A DNA stretch of 64,000 nt from Microbacterium halotolerans (GTDB taxonomy: Bacteria; Actinomycetota; Actinomycetes; Actinomycetales; Microbacteriaceae), in NCBI RefSeq assembly GCF_003569805.1, contig NZ_KZ984051.1:1563953-1627952 (forward strand), in the 5' to 3' direction. The notes beneath the pieces were generated by a model that did no database searches, had not been told where the DNA came from, and worked only from the letters and a program-made list of their open reading frames with translations. The stretch's first letter is position 1. Every line of letters begins with the position of its first letter. Below are positions 1 through 8,325 of this stretch, piece after piece. The position numbers and the translations under genes were made by a program.

Positions 1-1074
1 CACGTTGGCACCGTGTACGAAGGAACTCGCGACGACGTTGCCCTCGATGTTCTGCGTCACCTGCCAGTTGACACCGGCGTACGGCGCGTAGATCGTTCCC
101 ATGAGGGAGTCGCCGCCGGTCACCATGACCGAGGTGGCATCCACGAAGTTCAGCAGGATGAAGTGCGCGTTCGCTGATCCGATGCCTGCGCTCGTTGGAT
201 TTGTGCCGTTGAACGATGAACCGAAGACGTTGATCAGCAGCGGCGTGGTGTCGTTCGGTTGAGTCGTGAACGTCAGCGACGCGAGGTTCTCGAGGTCCGT
301 CGTCGTGATGTTCAGCACATTCGTCTCACCCGGCGTGAGCGTGATACGTCCGTTCGCTCCGGGAGGCACCGAGCTAGGCAGCGGCTGCGAATCGTCACGG
401 TTGAGCAGCTCGATGGTCGGCGAGCATGTCCCCATGAGCGTGGCCGTTTCCCGGTACAGAGCGAACGCCGCGGGAACATCGATGAGCTCGGACGTCCCTT
501 CGACGGCATATACGGAGTCAGGCGCCTGAGAGGTCGCGAGTTGGATACGTGGTGAGTATTCGTAGGCCTGCCCGGGCGGCACGATATGGGTCGCGAGTCC
601 CGGCGTCCCGTTCATGTCGGTCGTCAGTGCGGTGTAGCTCGTCGCGTCACCGATCTTCGCAAACCCACCGTTGTGGACCTCGACGTTCTCGGCTGTCGTC
701 GGGAACACCACCTGACCCCCGGCCCAGAGGTACGTCGGCTGAGCATCTCCCGGGGCGGTGAACGTGTCATAGAACGGTCCCACCCCCGCGGCGACGTTGT
801 ACCCCTTGCCGATGATGTAGTCACCGCCCGTCGCCATCGTGCCCTCGGACTCGTCCGCGTTCACGGTGGTGTCGCCCTCTACGAAGACGAGGAACCCACT
901 GTTGGCGGGATGACCGTCGACCAACTGTCCGAGCGGGGTGCGAACGGGATTGAACGGTCCGATCGCCTCCCCGGGGGCGGCAGCCGCCGGCGTTGAGACC
1001 GTAAGCGCCGCGATCCCGAGCGCCAAGGCGCACGCACCCGCGGAGACCTGCAGAATTCCCCGTGCAGCGTGCAT
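1..1074 (-). CDS. Secreted choice-of-anchor A family protein (3' end beyond window)
   Basis: The frame is open from an ATG at 1074 to the window edge (358 codons seen), so the C-terminus is missing. Residues 1 to about 35 form a Sec signal peptide: a short positive start, a hydrophobic core and an alanine-rich cleavage region ending AAAAP. The mature part carries the pattern of choice-of-anchor A domains: GFLVFVEGD near the start, a Y-x-G-K-G-Y segment, and near the visible end a TGGDSLMGTIYAPYA segment followed by QNIEGNVVASSF. Such proteins are exported adhesin-like or surface proteins, often held by a C-terminal LPXTG or membrane anchor; that part would lie outside the window. The substrate is unknown. 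It faces away from the following genes and shares no operon with them. Confidence 0.75.
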   Translation of the reverse strand, partial: MHAARGILQVSAGACALALGIAALTVSTPAAAAPGEAIGPFNPVRTPLGQLVDGHPANSGFLVFVEGDTTVNADESEGTMATGGDYIIGKGYNVAAGVGPFYDTFTAPGDAQPTYLWAGGQVVFPTTAENVEVHNGGFAKIGDATSYTALTTDMNGTPGLATHIVPPGQAYEYSPRIQLATSQAPDSVYAVEGTSELIDVPAAFALYRETATLMGTCSPTIELLNRDDSQPLPSSVPPGANGRITLTPGETNVLNITTTDLENLASLTFTTQPNDTTPLLINVFGSSFNGTNPTSAGIGSANAHFILLNFVDATSVMVTGGDSLMGTIYAPYAGVNWQVTQNIEGNVVASSFVHGANV

Positions 1075-1098
1075 ACGGTCAGTCTGCCACCACCACGG

Positions 1099-1368
1099 TC
1101 AAATGTGTGCCTGAGCGGTGAGATTCGCGAGCACCTTGTCCCAGGTGCCCTCGACAGCCATCCGGTGATGCCACGTCCATGCCGTCTACCACGGCCCGAA
1201 CGCCGCCGGCAGATCACGCCACGCGATCCCGCACCGATGTCGATAGGCGATCCCTTCGAGCATCATGCGCGCGTCCGAGAGCTTCCGACCAGGCTTGCCC
1301 GTCGACTTCGGCACTGACGACTCGAACGACGACCACTGAACATCAGAGAGCAACTGGAAACGCGACAC
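1099..1368 (-). pseudogene. IS5-family transposase remnant (orfA part)
   Basis: A 60-codon reading begins MSRFQLLSDVQWSSFESSV and reaches the conserved RHRCGIAWRDLPAAFGPW motif of IS5/IS427-group transposases, then stops at an amber codon at 1186-1188, where relatives have a glutamine (GPWQT). The same frame continues for about 28 codons (TAWTWHHRMAVEGTWDKVL) and ends at a second stop at 1099-1101. The rest of the transposase with its DDE residues is absent, and no terminal inverted repeats or target duplication were recognised. This is a dead fragment: one nonsense change plus loss of the 3' half. It fills the gap between the exported protein and the phosphohexomutase gene. Confidence 0.8.
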
Positions 1369-1414
1369 GGCTCAAGAGTCTCAGCCAGAATCGTCCGCCT
1401 TTGTCAGATACGAC

Positions 1415-3091
1415 TTAGGCGAGTCGGGCACGGACCGCGGTCTCCAACGCGGTGAGGCGGGTCTCGGCATCGGCGGGGGAGGTTCCGCGCACGTCGAGGT
1501 ACGCCTTCAGCTTCGGCTCCGTGCCGCTGGGGCGGAAGATCACGCGCGACCCGTCGTCGAGCATGTAGCGCAGGATGTCGCCTGACGGGGCGTCGCCGGA
1601 TGCCGAGAGCAGGTCGGTCGCCTCGGTCACGGTGCGCTCGCCGAAGGCCGTGGGAGGTTCGGCGCGCAGCGACGCCATCGTGTGCGCGATGACCGAGGTG
1701 TCCTCGACCCGGATCGATACCTGGCCGCTGGAGTAATGGCCGATCTCGTCAGAGACCTCGTCCACCAGATCGGCGAGAGTGCGGCCCGTCGTGCGTGCCT
1801 CGGCGGCGAGGGCGAGCACGGCGACGGCCGCCGAGATGCCGTCCTTGTCGCGCACCGTCTCGGGGTTCACGAGGTAGCCCAGCGCCTCCTCGTATCCGTA
1901 CACCAGATCGGGCGTGCGCGAGATCCATTTGAATCCGGTCAGCGTCTGGACCGAGCGAACCTCGTAGCGCTCAGCGATCGCCGAGAGACCGGGAGAGGAG
2001 ACCAGCGAGCACGCCAGGGTCGCGCCGGGGGCTCCGGATGCGGCGCGCGCCGCACGCAGGCCGAGCAGCAGGCCGATCTCGTTGCCGGTGAGGCGCCGCC
2101 ATGCACCGTCGGCGCCGGGAATCGCAACAGCCAGCCGATCTGCGTCGGGGTCGTGCGCCAGCGCGAACTCCGCGCCGGCCTCGCGTGCGGCCTCGAACAG
2201 GAGGTCCATCGCGCCAGCTTCCTCAGGGTTGGGGAACGCGACGGTGGGGAACGCTCCGTCCGGATGGAGCTGAGCGACAGCCGCCGCCGGCCGTGGGAAG
2301 CCCGCCTCGTCGAGCACGCGCGCGAAGGTCTCCCAGCCGACGCCGTGCATCGCCGTGTACGCCCACGCCATGCCGTCCGCCCCGCGCGGATAGCCGGGCC
2401 CGGCGACGGCCGCCGTCGCGCGCACGTACGCGTCGACGGACTCGTCGTCCGCCACGCCGTAGTCGCCGGAGCGCGGCAGCTCGGAGACCGAACCTTCCGC
2501 GACGCGGCCGATGTGCGCGGCGATGTCGCCGTCGGCGGGAGGCACGATCTGCGCGCCGCCGCTGTCGCCGCCGAGATACACCTTGTAGCCGTTGTCGGCC
2601 GGCGGATTGTGGCTGGCGGTGACCATCACGCCCGCATCGGCGCCGAGGTGCCGCACGGCGAACGCGAGCACGGGGGTGGGAAGCATCCGCGGCAGCAGAA
2701 CGGCGCGCAGACCTGCACCGGCGATGATCTCCGCGGAGTCGCGGGCGAACACGTCGGAGTTGCGGCGGCCGTCGTACCCGATCACCACGACGGGAACGTG
2801 TCCGCTCGTCGTCTCACGCAGGTAGGCGGCGAGGCCTGCCGCGGCCTGGGCGACCAGCACGCGATTCATGCGCATGGGTCCTGCGCCGAGTGCGCCGCGC
2901 AGCCCCGCCGTGCCGAACTGCAGACGCCCCGAGAACCGGGCGCGCAGCTCTTCTGCGGCATCCGGATCCTCCCTCACCCGTTCGAGCAGCGCGTCGAGCT
3001 CGGCGCGGGTCTCCTCATCCGGGTCCTGCGCGCTCCATGCCCGCGCCGTAGCAACGACATCGTCCAGCGCGCCCGCACCCTGTTCGCTCAC
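1415..3091 (-). CDS. pmmB: Phospho-sugar mutase (phosphoglucomutase/phosphomannomutase)
   Basis: This 558-residue enzyme moves phosphate between C1 and C6 of hexose phosphates in the cytoplasm. The catalytic phosphoserine sits in TASHNPP (Ser about 160), the metal-binding loop is DPDADR, and the C-terminal phosphate-binding loop is RPSGTEPK, so all core domains of the alpha-D-phosphohexomutase family are present. The GTG at 3091 (VSEQGAG) was chosen because GGGAGGA lies about 8 nt upstream; the frame stays open further upstream but would run into the purine nucleoside phosphorylase gene. It lies 85 bp downstream of that gene on the same strand, as pmmB lies beside deoD in M. tuberculosis (Rv3307/Rv3308). 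Substrate preference (glucose, mannose or pentose phosphate) cannot be read from sequence. The gene symbol rests on synteny. Confidence 0.9.
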   Translation of the reverse strand: MSEQGAGALDDVVATARAWSAQDPDEETRAELDALLERVREDPDAAEELRARFSGRLQFGTAGLRGALGAGPMRMNRVLVAQAAAGLAAYLRETTSGHVPVVVIGYDGRRNSDVFARDSAEIIAGAGLRAVLLPRMLPTPVLAFAVRHLGADAGVMVTASHNPPADNGYKVYLGGDSGGAQIVPPADGDIAAHIGRVAEGSVSELPRSGDYGVADDESVDAYVRATAAVAGPGYPRGADGMAWAYTAMHGVGWETFARVLDEAGFPRPAAAVAQLHPDGAFPTVAFPNPEEAGAMDLLFEAAREAGAEFALAHDPDADRLAVAIPGADGAWRRLTGNEIGLLLGLRAARAASGAPGATLACSLVSSPGLSAIAERYEVRSVQTLTGFKWISRTPDLVYGYEEALGYLVNPETVRDKDGISAAVAVLALAAEARTTGRTLADLVDEVSDEIGHYSSGQVSIRVEDTSVIAHTMASLRAEPPTAFGERTVTEATDLLSASGDAPSGDILRYMLDDGSRVIFRPSGTEPKLKAYLDVRGTSPADAETRLTALETAVRARLA

Positions 3092-3176
3092 GTGTTCCTC
3101 CCGATGCTCCCGTCCCGCGCGGTGCCGTATCGGCCGGCCGCGGCATCCGGTCCGTGCTCCCGCCCCATGGCTCTCA

Positions 3177-3995
3177 TCAGATCCTTCCGACGACGTCGGC
3201 CAACAGCTGTGAGATCCTGCCCTCCGCCGCGCGCCCGGCCTCGATGACCTCGGCATGGCTGAGCGGAGAGGGGGAGATGCCGGCGGCGAGGTTCGTGATC
3301 AGCGAGAAGCCCAGCACCTCCATACCCGACTGGCGGGCTGCGATCGCCTCGAGTGCCGTCGACATGCCGACGATGTGCCCGCCGAGGGTCTTCGCCATCT
3401 GCACTTCGGCCGGCGTCTCGTACTGCGGTCCGCGGAACTGGCAGTACACGCCCTCGTCGAGATCCGGATCGACCGAGCGTGCCACCTCGCGCAGCCGTGC
3501 CGAGTACAGATCGGTCATGTCGATGAAGGTCGCGCCCTCGAGCGGACTGTCGGAGGTGAGATTGAGGTGGTCGCTGATCAGCACCGGCTGCCCCGCCGAC
3601 CACGCGGGCTTGATGCCGCCGGCGCCGTTGGTGAGCACCATCACCTTCGCGCCGGTCGCCGCCGCCGTGCGCACGCTGTGCACGACCCTGCGCACGCCGT
3701 GTCCCTCGTAGTAGTGGGTGCGCGCGCCGATCACCAGCACGTTCCTGCCGCTGGGAGTGCGCAGGCTCCGGATGGTGCCGACGTGGCCCTCCAGTGCGGG
3801 CTTCGAGAAGCCGGTGACCTCGGTCGCGGGAATCGTCGCGACCGTTTCGCCGAGCAGCTCCGCCGCTTTGCCCCACCCGCTGCCGAGCGTGACGGCGATA
3901 TCGTGCCCGGCGACGCCGGTGAGCCTCGCGATGTCGTCTGCCGCGGCCTGCGCGATGGAGAACGGGTCTGCCGGGTGGTCGAGCGGGTGCGTCAT
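3177..3995 (-). CDS. punA: Purine-nucleoside phosphorylase
   Basis: This 272-residue protein phosphorolytically splits inosine and guanosine into base and ribose-1-phosphate for purine salvage. It matches the trimeric (PNP/MTAP, type II) class: VTLGSGWG near residue 35 is the phosphate-binding loop, VGTIRSL and the TNGAGG/SDHLNLT segments are conserved, and VGMSTALEAIAARQSG closes the purine site. Length is normal. The ATG at 3995 directly precedes MTHPLDHPADPF. It is followed on the same strand by the phosphohexomutase, which could use the released ribose-1-phosphate if it has phosphopentomutase activity; that link is inference. Confidence 0.93.
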   Translation of the reverse strand: MTHPLDHPADPFSIAQAAADDIARLTGVAGHDIAVTLGSGWGKAAELLGETVATIPATEVTGFSKPALEGHVGTIRSLRTPSGRNVLVIGARTHYYEGHGVRRVVHSVRTAAATGAKVMVLTNGAGGIKPAWSAGQPVLISDHLNLTSDSPLEGATFIDMTDLYSARLREVARSVDPDLDEGVYCQFRGPQYETPAEVQMAKTLGGHIVGMSTALEAIAARQSGMEVLGFSLITNLAAGISPSPLSHAEVIEAGRAAEGRISQLLADVVGRI

Positions 3996-4118
3996 GCGAC
4001 CACCTTAAGCACAACCGCCGACGGCGCGCCCCGGCCCCCGGCATCCGGTTCCTCGTGTCCGTCGCCCGCGGCGGCTGCAGGGTGCTGAGACGGGGTCAGG
4101 GAGTGACAGAATGGAGCC

Positions 4119-5543
4119 ATGAGCTTCGACTTCGAGCGCAAGCAGCGGATCGCGATCATCGGCGGGGGGCCTGGCGGCTACGAAGCGGCGCTGTCCGCTG
4201 CTCAGCTCGGGGCCGAGGTGACTCTCGTGGAGAACACGGGCGTCGGAGGGGCCGCGGTCCTCACCGATGTGGTGCCGTCCAAGACGCTGATCGCGACGGC
4301 GGACGCCGCGCAGGCGATCGATGCAGCAGGCGACCTCGGCGTGCAGTTCTACGCGAAGGGTGCAGAGGACAAGCCGCTCAAGCCGGAGACGGCCATCAAT
4401 CTGCTCGCGGTGAACAAGCGGATCCTCGCTCTGGCCGGTCAGCAGTCGGAGGACATGCGCGAGCAGCTGATCGAGGCCGGCGTGAATGTGATCTCCGGTC
4501 ACGGCCGGATGAAGGGCGACAACGCCGTCGTCATCTCCACGGGTCCCGGCGGCACGGACTTCGATCAGATCGAGGCCGACACGATCGTCATCTCGACCGG
4601 TTCGACCCCGCGTGAGCTTCCATCGGCCAAGCCCGACGGCACGCGTATCCTCACCTGGAAGCAGGTCTACGATCTGCCGGCCGTGCCAGAGCACATCATC
4701 GTGGTCGGCTCCGGCGTCACCGGCGCCGAGTTCGCGTCGGCGTACATGAACCTCGGTGCGAAGGTGACGCTCGTCTCGAGCCGTGAGCAGGTGCTTCCCG
4801 GTGAGGACCCGGATGCCGCTGCCGTGCTCGAGAAGGTGTTCACCCGCGGCGGCATGACGCTGCTGGCGCGCTCGCGCGCCGAGAAGGTGGAGAACACGGG
4901 AGACGGCGTCGTTGTGACGCTGTCGAACGGCGACGAGATCGCCGGATCGCACTGTCTGATGGCCGTCGGATCGACGCCGAACACCACCGACATCGGGCTG
5001 GAGGAGGCCGGTGTGCAGCTGGCCGATACCGGACGCATCATGGTCAACCGCGTCGGCCGCACGTCGATCCCGAACGTGTACGCGGTCGGCGACTGCACCA
5101 ACCTGATGCCGCTCGCCTCGGTCGCGTCGATGCTCGGTCGCACGGCGGTGTTCCACGCCATGGGCGACGCGGTCATCCCGTTCGCGAACAACAAGATCGC
5201 GGCGAACATCTTCACCAGCCCCGAGATCGCCACGGTCGGTTGGACCACCGGCGAGGACGCCGTCGAGTACAAGCTCCCGATCGCCGCGAACGCCCGCGCT
5301 AAGATGATGAGCGTCCGCGACGGCTTCGTGAAGCTCTACGCGCGCAAAGGATCAGGCACGGTCGTCGGCGGCGTGGTCGTCGGGCCGAAGGCGAGTGAGC
5401 TGATCTACCCGATCTCGATCGCCGTCGACCGCCGTCTCACGGTCGACCAGCTGGCCCGCGTGTTCACAACCTACCCGTCGCTCTCTGGCGCGATCAACGA
5501 CGCCGCCCGCGCGATGCACGGCATCAACAAGCGCGGCTTCTGA
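4119..5543 (+). CDS. lpdA: LpdA-like NAD(P)H quinone dehydrogenase, disulfide-less flavoprotein
   Basis: The 474-residue protein has the pyridine nucleotide-disulfide oxidoreductase fold: FAD-binding IIGGGPGGYEAA at residues 13-24, an NAD(P) loop VVGSGVTGAEFASA in the middle, AVGDCTN for the second FAD contact, and the C-terminal dimerisation domain. The redox-active motif GGTCxNxGCxPSK is replaced by GGAAVLTDVVPSK: the two cysteine positions are Ala46 and Val51. It therefore cannot be a lipoamide dehydrogenase. It corresponds to M. tuberculosis LpdA (Rv3303c), a quinone reductase that also lacks the disulfide. The ATG at 4119 has GGAG just upstream. It is monocistronic and followed by a strong terminator. 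Confidence 0.88.
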   Translation: MSFDFERKQRIAIIGGGPGGYEAALSAAQLGAEVTLVENTGVGGAAVLTDVVPSKTLIATADAAQAIDAAGDLGVQFYAKGAEDKPLKPETAINLLAVNKRILALAGQQSEDMREQLIEAGVNVISGHGRMKGDNAVVISTGPGGTDFDQIEADTIVISTGSTPRELPSAKPDGTRILTWKQVYDLPAVPEHIIVVGSGVTGAEFASAYMNLGAKVTLVSSREQVLPGEDPDAAAVLEKVFTRGGMTLLARSRAEKVENTGDGVVVTLSNGDEIAGSHCLMAVGSTPNTTDIGLEEAGVQLADTGRIMVNRVGRTSIPNVYAVGDCTNLMPLASVASMLGRTAVFHAMGDAVIPFANNKIAANIFTSPEIATVGWTTGEDAVEYKLPIAANARAKMMSVRDGFVKLYARKGSGTVVGGVVVGPKASELIYPISIAVDRRLTVDQLARVFTTYPSLSGAINDAARAMHGINKRGF

Positions 5544-5559
5544 CTCCGCAGCACGAAAG

Positions 5560-5593
5560 CGGCGCGGCGGGCCCATCCGGGTCCGACGCGCCG
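5560..5593 (+). terminator. Intrinsic terminator of the lpdA-like gene
   Basis: Arms 5560-5574 and 5579-5593 form a GC-rich stem (one mismatch, one G-U pair) around an ATCC loop, followed at once by the T-rich run TTCTTCTTC. It begins 17 nt after the stop codon. Confidence 0.75.
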
Positions 5594-5597
5594 TTCT

Positions 5598-5657
5598 TCT
5601 TCATTTCTGGCACATTTCTGATGCTGGGCACCCCCGGAGATGTGCCAGAAATGAAGA
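5598..5657. repeat. Long inverted repeat between convergent genes
   Basis: Left arm 5598-5615 (TCTTCATTTCTGGCACAT) and right arm 5640-5657 are perfect 18-bp reverse complements with a 24-nt spacer that repeats the TTTCTG part of the arm. It sits between the convergent lpdA-like and carboxylase genes, so it may serve as a bidirectional terminator, but the spacer is long for that. Its build (long palindromic arms, arm-related spacer, intergenic) resembles the 68-bp repeats elsewhere in the window although the sequence differs. Confidence 0.7.
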
Positions 5658-5668
5658 GATGACCCGCG

Positions 5669-7447
5669 CTACGCGATGGTGAGCAGGGGGTGGCCGGATG
5701 AGATCGTCTGGCCGACAGGGGCGTCGATCGCTGAGACGGTGCCGTCCTTGTGCGCGTGGATGGGCTGCTCCATCTTCATCGCCTCGAGCACGAGCACCAG
5801 GTCGCCCTTGACGACCTCCTGGCCGTCCTCGACGGCGACCTTCACGATCGTCGCCTGCATCGGCGACTTCAGCGAATCCCCGCTGGCGCCCGTCGTGACC
5901 GACGAGCCCGAGTGCGAGCGGCGCGAAGGCGGCGCCGCTGCGGGGCGCCCCGTGCCGCCGCTGTTCGTGGTGATGCGGTCGGGCAGGCTGACCTCGAGGC
6001 GCTTGCCCGCGACCTCCACGACCACGGTGTGGCGCGGCTCCCGTTCGGCGGGAGCCGTCAGCTCGCCGTCCCACGGCGGGATGTCGTTCACGAACTCGGT
6101 CTCGATCCAGCGCGTGTAGACGCCGAACTCGCCGCTCTCCGCCGTGAACGCGGGGTCGGAGACGACCTTGCGGTGGAACGGCAGCACGGTGGGCAGTCCG
6201 GCGACTTCGAACTCCTCGAGCGCGCGGCGCGAGCGCTCCAGCGCCTCGGCGCGGTCGCTGCCCGTGACGATGATCTTCGCGAGCATCGAGTCAAACGCGC
6301 CCGACACGCTGTCACCGGCCGTGACGCCGGAGTCGAGCCGGATGCCTGGACCGCCGAAGGTCTTGAAGACATGGATCGGGCCCGGCTGCGGGAGGAACCC
6401 GCGGCCCGGGTCCTCGCCGTTGATGCGGAACTCGATCGAGTGCCCGCGCGGGGCCGGGTCGTCGTACCCGAGCTCCTCGCCCGCGGCGATCCGGAACTGC
6501 TCGCGCACCAGATCGATGCCGGTGACCTCCTCGGAGACCGGATGCTCGACCTGCAGCCGTGTGTTGACCTCGAGGAAGGAGATGGTGCCGTCCGCACCGA
6601 TGAGGAACTCGCACGTTCCCGCGCCGACGTAGCCGACCTCCTTCATGATCGCCTTCGACGCCTCGTACAGCACGGTGTTCTGCTCGTCGGTGATGAACGG
6701 CGCGGGCGCCTCCTCAACGAGCTTCTGGTGGCGGCGCTGCAGCGAGCAGTCGCGGGTGGAGACGACGACGACGTTCCCCGCCTCGTCGGCGAGGCACTGG
6801 GTCTCGACATGGCGCGGCTTGTCGAGGTACTTCTCCACGAAGCACTCGCCGCGGCCGAACGCAGCGATGGCCTCGCGCGTGGCCGACTCGAACATGTCGG
6901 GCACTTCGTCGATCGTACGGGCGACCTTCAGGCCGCGGCCGCCGCCGCCGTACGCCGCCTTGATCGCAATCGGCAGGCCGACCTTCTCCGCGAAGGCGAC
7001 GACCTCCTCCGCCGTGTCGACAGGCCCTGGCGTGCCGGGCGCCAGCGGTGCGCCGACCTTCTCGGCGACGCGGCGCGCGGTGACCTTGTCGCCCAGCGAC
7101 TCGATCGCCTCGGGCGACGGCCCGATCCAGGTCAGTCCCGAACGGATCACGGCGCGTGCGAACCCGGCGTTCTCCGCGAGGAATCCGTATCCGGGGTGGA
7201 CCGCATCCGCGCCGGAACGGCGGGCGACGGAGAGGATCTTGTCGATCTGCAGGTAGGTGTCGGCGCTGGTCTCACCGTCGAGGGCGTAGGCCTCATCGGC
7301 GAGCTTCGCATGCATGGCGTCACGGTCCTGGTCGGCGTAGACGGCGACCGACCCGAGGCCGGCGTCGCGGGCCGCCCGGATGATGCGAACGGCGATCTCG
7401 CCACGGTTGGCGATGAGGACCTTACGAAGGGCGCGGCTATCGAGCAT
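5669..7447 (-). CDS. accA3: Acyl-CoA carboxylase biotin carboxylase/biotin carrier (alpha) subunit
   Basis: This 592-residue two-domain protein carboxylates its own biotin with ATP and bicarbonate and hands the carboxyl group to the AccD subunit. The biotin carboxylase domain (about 8-450) starts [14 protein letters not shown] and has the ATP-grasp glycine loop ([11 protein letters not shown]), the catalytic [14 protein letters not shown] segment and the CSLQRR element. After a variable linker comes the biotinyl domain with EAMKM about 35 residues from the C-terminus; the lysine is the biotin site. The start is the ATG at 7447 (MLDSRALRK); an upstream in-frame ATG at 7501 would add 18 unconserved residues. 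The partner accD and accE genes lie 5 kb away, as in the M. tuberculosis accA3-accD5-accE5 region, and birA is next to them. Confidence 0.93.
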   Translation of the reverse strand: MLDSRALRKVLIANRGEIAVRIIRAARDAGLGSVAVYADQDRDAMHAKLADEAYALDGETSADTYLQIDKILSVARRSGADAVHPGYGFLAENAGFARAVIRSGLTWIGPSPEAIESLGDKVTARRVAEKVGAPLAPGTPGPVDTAEEVVAFAEKVGLPIAIKAAYGGGGRGLKVARTIDEVPDMFESATREAIAAFGRGECFVEKYLDKPRHVETQCLADEAGNVVVVSTRDCSLQRRHQKLVEEAPAPFITDEQNTVLYEASKAIMKEVGYVGAGTCEFLIGADGTISFLEVNTRLQVEHPVSEEVTGIDLVREQFRIAAGEELGYDDPAPRGHSIEFRINGEDPGRGFLPQPGPIHVFKTFGGPGIRLDSGVTAGDSVSGAFDSMLAKIIVTGSDRAEALERSRRALEEFEVAGLPTVLPFHRKVVSDPAFTAESGEFGVYTRWIETEFVNDIPPWDGELTAPAEREPRHTVVVEVAGKRLEVSLPDRITTNSGGTGRPAAAPPSRRSHSGSSVTTGASGDSLKSPMQATIVKVAVEDGQEVVKGDLVLVLEAMKMEQPIHAHKDGTVSAIDAPVGQTISSGHPLLTIA

Positions 7448-7555
7448 GGGTTTCAGCCTAGTTCGGAGGCAGAGCGAGAAATTGAGCGACTCCGACAACA
7501 AAGCGTGCGCTTCGTGACGTGAATCCTACGAGCGGAGATGCGACGGTGGATCGCG

Positions 7556-8197
7556 TCAGGCTCCGCGGTTCCACAGGCTCGGCCAATCGACGCCGAGATC
7601 GCGCACCAGGCGTCGCACCGTCGACAGCGACATGCCTACGACGGTCGAAGGGTCGCCGTCCACCGATTCGATGAACGCGCCTCCCAGACTGTCGACGGTG
7701 AACGCGCCAGCCACATGCAGCGGCTCGCCCGTGGCGACGTAGGCGTCGATCTCGCCGTCAGTGATGTCGGACGCGAACGTCACGCGCGCCTCAGCGACCG
7801 CATGCGCCTCGTACGATCCGTCTGCTGAGACGCGGTGCACACTGTGGCCGGAGTGCAGCACGCCAGTGCGACCGCGCATGTCGCGCCAGCGGGCGACGGC
7901 GCGCTCCGGCGTGTGCGGTTTGCCGTAGACGACGCCGCTGAGCTCGAACATCGAGTCCCCGCCGATCACGAGACCGTCGAACCCCTCCGCGGCAAGTCTG
8001 CCTGCGACATCCGCCGCCTTGCGGCGCGCGAGCAGCAGCACGTGCTCCGACGGGGTCAGCGCGTGACCCTGTTCCGCCTCGACGGCCTGCACGACCGCGT
8101 CCTCGTCGACGTTCGGCGACTCCAAGCGCGGCTCGATGCCCGCCTGTCGCATCAGCATGAGGCGGGCAGGGGAGGTGGAAGCGAGGCAGACCGGCAT
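7556..8197 (-). CDS. maf: Maf family nucleotide pyrophosphatase
   Basis: The 213-residue protein matches Maf/YhdE NTP pyrophosphatases, which hydrolyse modified or non-canonical nucleoside triphosphates and were first linked to septum formation. The N-terminal LASTSPARLMLMRQAGI is the family substrate loop (relatives have S-x-S-x-x-R), residues about 81-88 read VIGGDSMF with the catalytic Asp region, and KPHTPERA follows. It lies upstream of the accA3-like gene on the same strand, 108 bp away. M. tuberculosis Rv3282 occupies the same neighbourhood. Confidence 0.9.
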   Translation of the reverse strand: MPVCLASTSPARLMLMRQAGIEPRLESPNVDEDAVVQAVEAEQGHALTPSEHVLLLARRKAADVAGRLAAEGFDGLVIGGDSMFELSGVVYGKPHTPERAVARWRDMRGRTGVLHSGHSVHRVSADGSYEAHAVAEARVTFASDITDGEIDAYVATGEPLHVAGAFTVDSLGGAFIESVDGDPSTVVGMSLSTVRRLVRDLGVDWPSLWNRGA

Positions 8198-8325
8198 GCG
8201 TCCAGAGTATTAGCGGGCACTCGGTTCGCAAAGGCACGGCCGCGGCTCACGGTGATCCAGCCGGGGCGTGCTGCCGCAGGCATCCGGATGGTCGATTCGC
8301 AGGCCGTTCCTGACACGATAGAGGC

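Noticed and set aside
1682..3247. 521-codon open frame antisense to the phosphohexomutase gene
   Set aside because: It mirrors the high-GC third-position pattern of the real gene, has arginine-rich low-complexity composition and no recognisable domain. Similar long antisense frames at 5750-7522, 13067-14686, 26342-28954 and 45876-47714 were rejected for the same reason.
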